Source of the DNA: Actinomycetota bacterium
GTDB taxonomy: Bacteria > Actinomycetota > Actinomycetes > Streptosporangiales > Streptosporangiaceae
DNA length: 34,780 nucleotides
Direction: 5' to 3'
Assembly (NCBI GenBank): GCA_003164955.1
Contig: PLRW01000110.1
Coordinates: 1 to 34,780, forward strand
Within the stretch, counting starts at the first letter, position 1; every line of letters starts with the position of its first letter. The position numbers and the translations under genes were made by a program. Shown in pieces: positions 25,597 through 32,062 of the stretch. The notes under the pieces were generated by a model that saw nothing but the letters and a program-made list of their open reading frames with translations, was not told where the DNA came from and ran no database searches.

Positions 25597-25799
25597 CCGG
25601 CTGGCCGCCGTCCCCCGAGCCGAGCGCGCAGGCTCAGGCCGCCGCGCTGCGCGCCGCCTTCCCCGGCTACCTGGTCAACGTGATCACGCGCTACGGCGAC
25701 AAGCCGCGGTTCGAGGCCGTCAGCCGCGACGGCACCAACCCGTACTGCCTGATCAGCCCGGACGCCGACGAGATCTGGCAGGAACTAGGCAGGCATTAG
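25593..25799 (+). CDS. Small protein of unknown function, second of a coupled pair
   Basis: The 68-residue product starts at ATG 25593, overlapping the stop of the upstream small gene as ATGA. It has a Pro-rich start, a helix AQAQAAALRAAFPGY and a beta-strand-rich half (VNVITRYGDKPRFEAVSRDG, NPYCLISPDADEIWQEL). I recall similar small actinomycete proteins but no assigned function. The compact fold and tight coupling suggest it acts together with its partner. Confidence 0.75.
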   Translation: MTGWPPSPEPSAQAQAAALRAAFPGYLVNVITRYGDKPRFEAVSRDGTNPYCLISPDADEIWQELGRH

Positions 25800-25948
25800 A
25801 GCCCCGCTCTATCACCAGCAGTGGCGCGTGACGGGTCGGCCCAGATCCTGGTGCCTCAAGCGTCACGGCCTCCAGAACGGGCACGACCGCAGCACGCCGT
25901 TTAAGGTCATCGCGTAACTGATAGTCCACGCTCGTGCCGTGCCTTGGA

Positions 25949-25990
25949 CGCCGACTGCCTGCCACGGGGGGCGGTGGCAGGCAGTCGGCG
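25949..25990. terminator. Strong bidirectional terminator hairpin
   Basis: A perfect 17-bp inverted repeat (25949-25965 and 25974-25990) with an 8-base G-rich loop. It lies between the converging small-gene operon and the MFS fragment. No U tract, but the stem is long and GC-rich. Confidence 0.8.
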
Positions 25991-26020
25991 GTGGACGGAC
26001 TGCGGTTGGCGGGGGGCCGG

Positions 26021-26488
26021 TCAGGCCGGGCCGTGCAGGGGCGGCGGGGAGTCCGCGACCGACCGGGTGGCCTTGCGGACCATGGACAGGGGGCTGGCGA
26101 TGTCCTCCAGCGACTTGCCCTCCGCCGCGACGCCGAAGATGATCTCGGCCACGCCACCCAGGATCATCGCGCCGGCGCCGATCAGGTAGCCGACGAACAG
26201 CTTGTTCGGGTCGTTGCCAGTACCGATCAGATGGCCGTACAGGTGGGTGCCCATCAAGCCGAAGAACTGCGCGATCGCGAAGAACACGGCGATCGCCTTG
26301 GCCCGGACCTCCAGCGGGAAGACCTCGCTGGCGGTCAGGTAGCCGGCACTGGCGCCCGCGGAGGCGAAGAAGAAGATCACCGCCCACGCGATCGTCTGGG
26401 TGGTCGCGTTCAGCGTGCCCTGCTTGAACAGGATGGCGGTAATGATCAGCAGCGCTCCGGACAGCAGGTAAGTGCCCGCTGACGCCAT
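26021..26488 (-). pseudogene. C-terminal third of an MFS (sugar-porter-like) transporter
   Basis: The 155-residue frame encodes about four membrane helices (about 7-22, 33-52, 66-90 and 99-120) with a SEVFPLEVRAKAIAV loop, which corresponds to the last four helices of a 12-helix MFS transporter, and ends in a cytoplasmic tail. The first eight helices are missing. The ATG at 26488 has a good GGAGG at 6 bases, so the fragment may still be translated; this could be an in-frame internal deletion that kept the original ribosome-binding site and start. Transport activity is not expected. Confidence 0.75.
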
Positions 26489-26590
26489 CGTCGTACCTCC
26501 GTCTTGGCGTTGTTCCGGCCCCTATTACCCCGGTAGAGAAAAAACACACAACAGATGCCTGAGCTGGCCCGCTCGCGGCAGGCGCCCTCC

Positions 26591-26620
26591 TGAACGACGC
26601 CCCAGGGATCGTTATATAGT
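26591..26620 (+). promoter_or_regulatory. Promoter of the marR-ABC operon (leaderless)
   Basis: TATAGT (26615-26620) lies 7 bases before the GTG start of marR. A weak -35-like TGAACG (26591-26596) is 18 bases upstream of it. The AT-rich GTTATATAGTTAG stretch is a plausible MarR autoregulatory target. Confidence 0.6.
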
Positions 26621-26627
26621 TAGCTCT

Positions 26628-27155
26628 GTGAAAGATCTAGATGCCGATGCACGGCCGTCCGCCAGCGGGGCCGGAGCCGCGGATCGGGCCGCGCCCCAGG
26701 CGTTCGCGGCCGACCTGCTCACGGCGATCAGCGCCGTCCGCCGGACCACGCGGCGCGCCGTCCGGCACGCGTCGCCCACCGAGCCGCTGCCCGCCACGCG
26801 GTCCGAACTGCTGCGGCTCACCGTCTCGCGGCCCGGGATCTCCGTGGCCGAGGCCGCACGTGAACTGCGGCTCGCCCCGAACACGGTGAGCACGATCGTC
26901 GGCGCGCTCGCGGCGCAGGGCCTGATCACCCGGGGACGGTCCCGGGCCGACGGCCGCACGGTGCGGCTGAGCCCGACGAACAAGGCCCGGCAGCGCCTCA
27001 CGCAGTGGCGTGACCTGCGCGCCGAACTCGCCGCGAACGCGCTGGCCGGGCTCCCGGCGGGTGACCGGGAAGCGCTCGGCGCGGCTATCCCGGCGCTGAT
27101 GCGGCTGGCCGAACGAATGGAAGACCCCATGGGCGTGAAGGAGGCAGCAGGGTGA
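26628..27155 (+). CDS. MarR-family transcriptional regulator
   Basis: The 175-residue product has a winged helix-turn-helix core at about 60-130 (RSELLRLTVSRPGISVAEAA, RELRLAPNTVSTIVGALAAQGLI, then the wing RGRSRADGRTVRLSPT) flanked by dimerisation helices. The GTG at 26628 follows a leaderless-type promoter; the frame is open further upstream but that part has no MarR similarity. Its stop overlaps the start of the ABC ATPase gene as GTGA, so it probably controls the exporter it is translated with. Confidence 0.9.
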   Translation: MKDLDADARPSASGAGAADRAAPQAFAADLLTAISAVRRTTRRAVRHASPTEPLPATRSELLRLTVSRPGISVAEAARELRLAPNTVSTIVGALAAQGLITRGRSRADGRTVRLSPTNKARQRLTQWRDLRAELAANALAGLPAGDREALGAAIPALMRLAERMEDPMGVKEAAG

Positions 27156-28003
27156 CAGTTCTGGCGCCTGACGGCGGGACCGCCGCCCCGCCCGGCCCCA
27201 TGGCCGCGGTGTCGTGCGAGCAGATCACGTACACGTTCGGCACCCACACCGCGGTTGACCACGTGGACCTGCGGATCGAACCGGGTGAGACGTTCGGCCT
27301 GCTCGGGCCGAACGGGGCCGGCAAGACGACCACGATCCGGATGCTGGTCACGCTGCTCAAGCCGGTCGACGGCCGGATCACCGTTTTCGGTGTGAACACC
27401 GCCACCCAGCCCATGCTCGTGCGCCGGATGATCGGCTACGTGCCCCAGTTGCTGTCCGCGGACGGGACGCTGACCGGGTGGGAGAACGTCCAGTTGTTCG
27501 CGCGGCTGTTCGACGTGCCGCGCAAGCAGCGGGCCGGGCGGGTGGACGGCGCGCTCGCGGCCATGGGACTGACGGATGCCGCCCACCGCCGGGCGGCCAC
27601 CTACTCCGGCGGCATGATCCGCCGCCTGGAACTCGCGCAGGCCCTGGTCAACGCGCCCCGGCTGCTCGTACTGGACGAGCCGACGGTGGGGCTCGACCCG
27701 ATCGCCCGCACCGACGTGTGGGACTACATCACCAAGCTCCGCGACGAATTCGGCATGACGGTGCTGATGACGACGCACTACATGGACGAGGCGGACGCCT
27801 ACTGCGACCAGCTGGCGCTGATGCACCTCGGCCACATCCGCGCGACCGGCACCCCCGCCGACCTGAAGGCCGCGCTCGGCGAGCACGTGACCCTGGACGA
27901 GGTATTCCGCCACTACACCGGCGGGACGCTGGACGAATCCGGGGAGAAGGGAGGGATCCGCAATGTCCGCCGCACCCGCAGCACCGCCCGCCGCCTCGGC
28001 TAG
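27152..28003 (+). CDS. ABC exporter ATP-binding protein (DrrA-like)
   Basis: The 283-residue ATPase has Walker A GPNGAGKTTT (about 52-61), the signature YSGGMIRRLELAQAL (about 150), Walker B LLVLDEPTVGLDP (about 171) and the H-loop TTHYMDEADAYCDQ (about 207). The C-terminal DEVFRHYTGG and Arg-rich RRTRSTARRLG stretch is typical of DrrA-type drug-export ATPases. It energises the permease encoded next. The gene overlaps marR by 4 bases and the permease gene by 41 bases, so the three form one translational unit. Confidence 0.95.
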   Translation: MTVLAPDGGTAAPPGPMAAVSCEQITYTFGTHTAVDHVDLRIEPGETFGLLGPNGAGKTTTIRMLVTLLKPVDGRITVFGVNTATQPMLVRRMIGYVPQLLSADGTLTGWENVQLFARLFDVPRKQRAGRVDGALAAMGLTDAAHRRAATYSGGMIRRLELAQALVNAPRLLVLDEPTVGLDPIARTDVWDYITKLRDEFGMTVLMTTHYMDEADAYCDQLALMHLGHIRATGTPADLKAALGEHVTLDEVFRHYTGGTLDESGEKGGIRNVRRTRSTARRLG

Positions 28004-28802
28004 CATCCCGGTCCCGGGCGGCCCGATCTTCGAGCTGAAGAGCCTGGCCAGCCGGATCGTGACGCTGTGCTGGGTCGAGGTCTGCAAGGTCCGGCACGAC
28101 CGCAGCGAGCTGTACACCCGCGCCATCCAGCCCGCGCTGTGGCTGCTCATCTACGGTGAGACGTTCACCCGGATCCACGCCATTCCCACGCCGCACGGCA
28201 TCCCGTACCTGGCCTACCTGGCGCCCGGCATCATCGGCCAGTCCGCGCTGTTCGTGGCCATCTTCTACGGCATCCAGATCATCTGGGAACGCGACGCCGG
28301 CGTCCTGACCAAGCTAATGGTCACGCCGACGCCCCGTTCGGCATTGATCACCGGCAAAGCATTCGCGGCCGGCCTGCGGTCCGTGATCCAGGCGGCCGTC
28401 GTGGTGGTGCTCGCGGCCATTCTCGGCGTCTCGCTCACCGACAACCCGCTGAAGCTGATCGCGACCGCCTTCATCGTCGTCCTGGGTTCGGCGTTCTTCT
28501 CCTGCCTGTCCATGACGATCGCCGGGCTCGCGCTCCGGCGTGACCGGCTGATGGGCATCGGGCAGGCCATCACCATGCCGCTGTTCTTCAGTTCCAGCGC
28601 GCTCTACCCGGTCAAGGTGATGCCCGGCTGGCTGCAGGTGCTGACGAAGTTCAACCCGCTGTCGTATGAGGTCGACGCGCTGCGCGGCCTGCTGATCGGC
28701 ACCCCGGCGGACATGACCCTCGACGTGATCGTGCTGGTGTGCGTCACGGTCGCCGGCATCGGCGCCGCCGCCGCGCTGCTCCCCCGCCTGGCCAAGGGCT
28801 GA
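27963..28802 (+). CDS. ABC-2 type permease (DrrB-like)
   Basis: The 279-residue membrane protein has six hydrophobic segments (about 56-72, 90-110, 135-158, 165-190, 198-220 and 255-272) and the ABC-2 landmarks YLAPGIIGQSALFVAIFYG, ERDAGVLTKLMVTPTPRSAL and LTKFNPLSYEVDALRGLL. With the ATPase it forms an exporter, probably for a drug or lipid-like compound; the substrate is not readable from sequence. The ATG at 27963 overlaps the ATPase gene. A GC-rich hairpin follows the stop. Confidence 0.94.
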   Translation: MSAAPAAPPAASASIPVPGGPIFELKSLASRIVTLCWVEVCKVRHDRSELYTRAIQPALWLLIYGETFTRIHAIPTPHGIPYLAYLAPGIIGQSALFVAIFYGIQIIWERDAGVLTKLMVTPTPRSALITGKAFAAGLRSVIQAAVVVVLAAILGVSLTDNPLKLIATAFIVVLGSAFFSCLSMTIAGLALRRDRLMGIGQAITMPLFFSSSALYPVKVMPGWLQVLTKFNPLSYEVDALRGLLIGTPADMTLDVIVLVCVTVAGIGAAAALLPRLAKG

Positions 28803-28805
28803 GGT

Positions 28806-28834
28806 CCCGGGCGGCCGCGGGGGGCGGCCCCGGG
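28806..28834 (+). terminator. Terminator hairpin after the ABC exporter operon
   Basis: CCCGGG (28806-28811) plus GCCGC (28814-28818) pair with GCGGC (28824-28828) and CCCGGG (28829-28834), with a 2-base bulge and a 5-G loop. It begins 4 bases after the permease stop. Confidence 0.65.
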
Positions 28835-28928
28835 CGCGGCGGATGGCGAGGGCGACGGCGCCCCGGGTGAGGCAGACGGCCGCCGGTCCAGGCTGGCCGG
28901 GTTGAGGGAAACTGGCGGCCGGTGAGCC

Positions 28929-28934
28929 TAGGCT
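28929..28934 (+). promoter_or_regulatory. -10 element of the leaderless VOC-protein promoter
   Basis: TAGGCT is followed by GACCGT and then the ATG of the VOC gene; no ribosome-binding site is present. Confidence 0.6.
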
Positions 28935-28940
28935 GACCGT

Positions 28941-29336
28941 ATGCACCTTGAACTCGCCGCCCTCGTGGTCGAGGACTACGACCGTGCCATCGAGTTCTTC
29001 ACCGGTGTGCTGGACTTCGATCTGGTGGAAGACTCACCGGCGGTGACCACCAGCGGCGGCAGGCCGAAGCGATGGGTGGTGGTCCGGCCACCGGGGGCTC
29101 AGACGGGGCTGCTGCTGGCCCAAGCGGACGGGCCGGAGCAGCGCACGGCCGTTGGCCACCAGGCGGCCGGACGGGTCGGCTTCTTCCTGCGCGTCGATGA
29201 CTTCGGCACCACGTACGGGAAGCTGGCCGCGGCGGGGGTCGAGTTCGAGACCGAGCCGCGCACTGAGCCCTACGGCCGGGTGGTGGTGTTCCACGACATC
29301 GCCGGCAACCGCTGGGACCTTCTCGGCCCGGCGTAA
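28941..29336 (+). CDS. VOC (glyoxalase/bleomycin-resistance-type) family protein
   Basis: The 131-residue protein has the two beta-alpha-beta-beta-beta modules of the VOC fold: LELAALVVEDYDRAIEFFTG then KRWVVVRPPG in the first, GRVGFFLRVDDF then YGRVVVFHDIAGNRWDLLG in the second. An acidic metal-ligand candidate is in the first strand, and the closing DIAGNRWDLL is typical. Substrate unknown: such proteins include isomerases, dioxygenases and drug-binding proteins. Being next to an exporter operon, a resistance role is possible but unproven. The start is fixed by the -10 element 6 bases upstream. Confidence 0.9.
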   Translation: MHLELAALVVEDYDRAIEFFTGVLDFDLVEDSPAVTTSGGRPKRWVVVRPPGAQTGLLLAQADGPEQRTAVGHQAAGRVGFFLRVDDFGTTYGKLAAAGVEFETEPRTEPYGRVVVFHDIAGNRWDLLGPA

Positions 29337-29360
29337 TCACCCCGCCCCTCCCCCGATCTC

Positions 29361-29397
29361 GGCAGAGTTTTCCGCACATGCTGCGGAAAACTCTGCC
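29361..29397. repeat. Perfect 16-bp inverted repeat (terminator or mobile palindrome)
   Basis: GGCAGAGTTTTCCGCA (29361-29376) and its exact complement (29382-29397) flank a 5-base loop, 24 bases after the VOC stop. The stem is AT-richer than the surroundings, which is unusual for a terminator of this genome and fits a dispersed palindromic element as well. Confidence 0.8.
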
Positions 29398-29596
29398 CAA
29401 ACCCGAGTAAAGGCCGCCGCGCGGGCCACGGCGGGACCAAGGCCAACGGCGAGCACCACCACCGGCGAGGGGGCCGCGCGGGGGGTCCGGGGGGTCGTCC
29501 CCCCGGACTAGCATCGGTCCGCGGACAACCCGGCGCGATAGCCCAACGGGCTATCAAGCATGGCTTGGTCGCGGCGGCGCCGCCTGCTCAGCCACA

Positions 29597-29648
29597 CGCG
29601 GACGGGGGCACCGCGTGGCGAGCGGACTCGCGCGGACGGGGGCACCGC
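29597..29648. repeat. 18-bp direct repeat pair
   Basis: CGCGGACGGGGGCACCGC occurs at 29597-29614 and 29631-29648, a period of 34 bases, in non-coding DNA. Confidence 0.8.
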
Positions 29649-29699
29649 ACGGTGCGACGCCGCCGCATGCCGCCACCATACAAGGACAGTCATCCGCAC

Positions 29700-30947
29700 T
29701 CAAGTCATGACATCAGGTGACGTGTCCCCTGGTCGGGTGAGGTCACCGACGCTGCTCAGGGCGGCGACGGGGTGAGCCCCGGCCCCGTGCCAGTCCAGGC
29801 AGACGGCGATCGCGTCGTCGGCCAGGTCCGTTCCCTCGTGGTGCGCGAGCAGGTCGCCGATGAGGTGGCGCACGGTTTCGTTCGGCACCTGAAGGCGGGA
29901 CCTCCGCAGCGCCGCGGCCAGCGGGGCCTGGCCGTAAACCCGCCCCGACGGGGCGCGGGCCTCGTAAAGACCATCGCTGAGAATGATCAGGCGGTCCCCG
30001 GCGCGCAGGGTGACCGGCTGGACCCGGTAGCGCGTGTCGCCGAACATGCCGAGCGGCATCTGCTGATCGAGCTTGACCTGCTCGGCCTCACCGCGGCGGA
30101 CCCGGAGCATCCGCGGCGACCCCGCGTCGACGACCTCGGCCTCCCCGGTCGACAGGACGATGCGCAGCAGCAGCGTCGAGCAATGCTGCGTCCCGCCGTA
30201 CTGGGAATAGACGATCTCGCCGGCCAGCTCGGCGGCCTCGGCGGGACCGGCGCCCGAGCGGCGGGCGTTGCGCAGGGCGTTGACGGTCAGCTGGGTCAGC
30301 AGCGCGGCCGCGATGCCGGTTCCCATCCCGTTGCTCATCGACAGGTGCAGGTACCGATCCGAGACGGACCAGTCGAAGTTGTCACCGGACACGGTGTACG
30401 CGGGCTCCAGCTGGCCGGCCAGCGAGAATTCGTCCGACTCGCAGGTACGGCCCGGCAGCAGGTCCCATTGCAGCTCGGCGGCGATCGTGAGGCGTTTGCG
30501 CCGCCGGACTTCGCGGTAGATGTCGGTCGCCGTGTCGGCCAGCCGGATCGACCGGGCGACGCTGGCGGCGATCTCCGTCAGGTCCTCGTCACTGACGTCG
30601 GTCCCGGCGTCGGTCCCGGCCGGCAACCGTACGGCGAGAACCCCCATGCGCTCGCCGTACACGCTGAGCGGGAGGTACAGATGATCGTCGTCCTCGACGG
30701 GACGACCGGACGCGAAGGCCCGCCCCGCCGGGTGCGAGTCGACCGGGACGGGCGTTCCCCCGCCGCCATCGGCGAATGGGACGAGGTGCGACTGGTGGTA
30801 GTCGATGAGCAGGATCTCCGCGCCCGCCACTCCCAGCCAGGTGTCGATGGACTCGCGTGCGGTCTGCACGAGCCGGGTCGGGCGAGCGTTCCAGATCGAG
30901 CGCTCGATGCTCTCGCGGTCGTCAGGGCTCTTGCGGTCGTCAGGCAT
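29700..30947 (-). CDS. GAF-like domain plus SpoIIE/PP2C-type phosphatase
   Basis: The 415-residue protein has an N-terminal GAF-like sensor (about 25-140, VAGAEILLIDYHQSHLVPF and LYLPLSVYGERMGVLAVRL) and a PP2C-type SpoIIE phosphatase domain (about 155-395). Phosphatase landmarks are TIAAELQWDLLPG, VSGDNFDW, LSMSNGMGTGIAAALLT, IILSDGLYEA and ADDAIAV. The second motif normally carries a metal-binding Asp (DG); here it is NG, a variant I recall in other actinomycete members. It probably dephosphorylates an anti-sigma-factor antagonist. The start at ATG 30947 is divergent from the second MarR gene across about 115 bases; no ribosome-binding site stands out. Confidence 0.9.
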   Translation of the reverse strand: MPDDRKSPDDRESIERSIWNARPTRLVQTARESIDTWLGVAGAEILLIDYHQSHLVPFADGGGGTPVPVDSHPAGRAFASGRPVEDDDHLYLPLSVYGERMGVLAVRLPAGTDAGTDVSDEDLTEIAASVARSIRLADTATDIYREVRRRKRLTIAAELQWDLLPGRTCESDEFSLAGQLEPAYTVSGDNFDWSVSDRYLHLSMSNGMGTGIAAALLTQLTVNALRNARRSGAGPAEAAELAGEIVYSQYGGTQHCSTLLLRIVLSTGEAEVVDAGSPRMLRVRRGEAEQVKLDQQMPLGMFGDTRYRVQPVTLRAGDRLIILSDGLYEARAPSGRVYGQAPLAAALRRSRLQVPNETVRHLIGDLLAHHEGTDLADDAIAVCLDWHGAGAHPVAALSSVGDLTRPGDTSPDVMT

Positions 30948-31062
30948 GATGTGTCACGTACCATCTCTCAGCGCTAGGTGCGGGCCGCGAAACGGCCGGA
31001 CCAGCCGCGATTTGACGAAATAGTAGGTGTTTTGCGGCACCCGAATGTGCGAGAGTGGCCCC

Positions 31063-31578
31063 ATGGCCTCGCACAAGGCTGATTCTCTGGCGGCGCAGCA
31101 GGCCGCAGCCGAGGTGGAGGCGGCCGCTGAGGCCCTGGTGGGGATCTGGGCGCACGTCGCGGAATCGCTGGATGTGCGGATCTCCCCCACGCAGCTTCGC
31201 GCGCTCACTGCGCTGGGCCGTTACGGCGAGCTCAACCTGAGCCAGCTCGCTGAGGCTCTGGGTGCCCTGCCTTCCTCCGCCAGCCGCTTGTGTGACCGGC
31301 TGGAGGCGGCCGGTCTGCTCACCCGGGACGCGGGCCGCGCCAGCAGGCGGGCCGTCAGCCTGCGCCTCACCGCGGACGGCGAGGCGCTGCTCGAGCAGGC
31401 GCGGCAGCGCCGGCAGGAGCAGATCGCGCAGGTGCTTGACGTCATGCCGCCGACGGGGCGCGCCGAGCTGGCCAAAGGGCTGACCGCGTTCCAGCAGGCC
31501 GCCGAACCGCACGGCCTGCCGCCCGCGGCGGCCGACAGAGCCCAGGGACCCGGCACCCCTTTCTGCATGTCCGCGTGA
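31063..31578 (+). CDS. MarR-family transcriptional regulator
   Basis: The 171-residue product has a winged helix-turn-helix domain (about 45-125): TQLRALTALGRYGELNLSQLA split over two helices, recognition helix LPSSASRLCDRLEAAGLL and wing RDAGRASRRAVSLRLT, with helical dimerisation ends. ATG 31063 is preceded by GAGAGTGG; an in-frame GTG at 31027 would add 12 residues with no family similarity. It lies divergent from the SpoIIE phosphatase gene, which it could regulate. Ligand unknown. Confidence 0.9.
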   Translation: MASHKADSLAAQQAAAEVEAAAEALVGIWAHVAESLDVRISPTQLRALTALGRYGELNLSQLAEALGALPSSASRLCDRLEAAGLLTRDAGRASRRAVSLRLTADGEALLEQARQRRQEQIAQVLDVMPPTGRAELAKGLTAFQQAAEPHGLPPAAADRAQGPGTPFCMSA

Positions 31579-31607
31579 GGCGAGGCGGGACCGGGCGCGG
31601 CGGTCAC

Positions 31608-31628
31608 TAGCCGGCCGGTCACCGGCTA
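31608..31628 (+). terminator. Possible terminator hairpin after the second marR
   Basis: TAGCCGG (31608-31614) pairs with CCGGCTA (31622-31628) around a 7-base loop, about 30 bases after the marR stop, in a stretch built of repeated GGTCAC and CCGG words. Confidence 0.45.
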
Positions 31629-31700
31629 GCCGGTCACTGGCCGGCACCGGGGAGGCCGCACGGCGGCTTTCGCGTGACACGTGATCGCCGCGGGTCCGCA

Positions 31701-31740
31701 GCGGCGCGGTCCGGGACGGGCACGGCGGCGCGGTCCGGGA
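31701..31740. repeat. 16-bp direct repeat pair
   Basis: GCGGCGCGGTCCGGGA is present at 31701-31716 and 31725-31740, period 24 bases, between the marR gene and the PP2C remnant. Confidence 0.75.
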
Positions 31741-31746
31741 AGGACC

Positions 31747-31965
31747 TCATGACAGCCGGCCGGGGTGAGCCGCGGCAGGCGGTTCGGCGCCGCCCGCGGC
31801 CCGCTCCGACGTCAGCTGGCACACCAGCAGGCAGGTGTCGTCCTCGCGGCTGCTGTCGCGCAGCATGACCTCGCACACGGTGTCGGCGATCTGGTCGACG
31901 GTGCCCGGTGCGACCTGGAAGGCCCCGGCGAGCTGGTCGATCCCGGCGTCTGCTCGCGAGCCCGC
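31747..31965 (-). pseudogene. C-terminal remnant of a PP2C/SpoIIE-type phosphatase
   Basis: Reading leftward, the frame gives SRADAGIDQLAGAFQVAPG, a helix with TVCEVMLRD, and the closing DDTCLLVCQL strand, which is the end of a SpoIIE-type phosphatase domain, including the final metal-binding DD. The first part of the domain and any sensor are gone, replaced by the promoter region of the fumarase gene. About 70 residues of homology survive. It is not similar enough to the nearby intact phosphatase to be a copy of it. Confidence 0.65.
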
Positions 31966-32062
31966 ACGTGTGTGATTCGTCGCTATTGCAACCGGCCCGT
32001 GTCCCTCCGGCTGCGGCCTAAGCTGGTAACAAATCACGGTCGACCGATGAGGATCTGCCACG

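Larger units (their letters stand above)
29337..29705. other. Non-coding stretch between VOC gene and SpoIIE phosphatase gene
   Basis: No convincing gene in about 370 bases. It holds a perfect 16-bp inverted repeat (29361-29397), an 8-bp hairpin GATAGCCC-AAC-GGGCTATC (29537-29555) and an 18-bp direct repeat (29597-29614 and 29631-29648). Confidence 0.6.

Noticed and set aside
26612..28150. 512-codon minus-strand frame
   Set aside because: Antisense to the marR-ABC operon, whose frames carry all expected motifs.
29772..30977. 401-codon plus-strand frame
   Set aside because: Antisense to the GAF-SpoIIE phosphatase; no domain seen.
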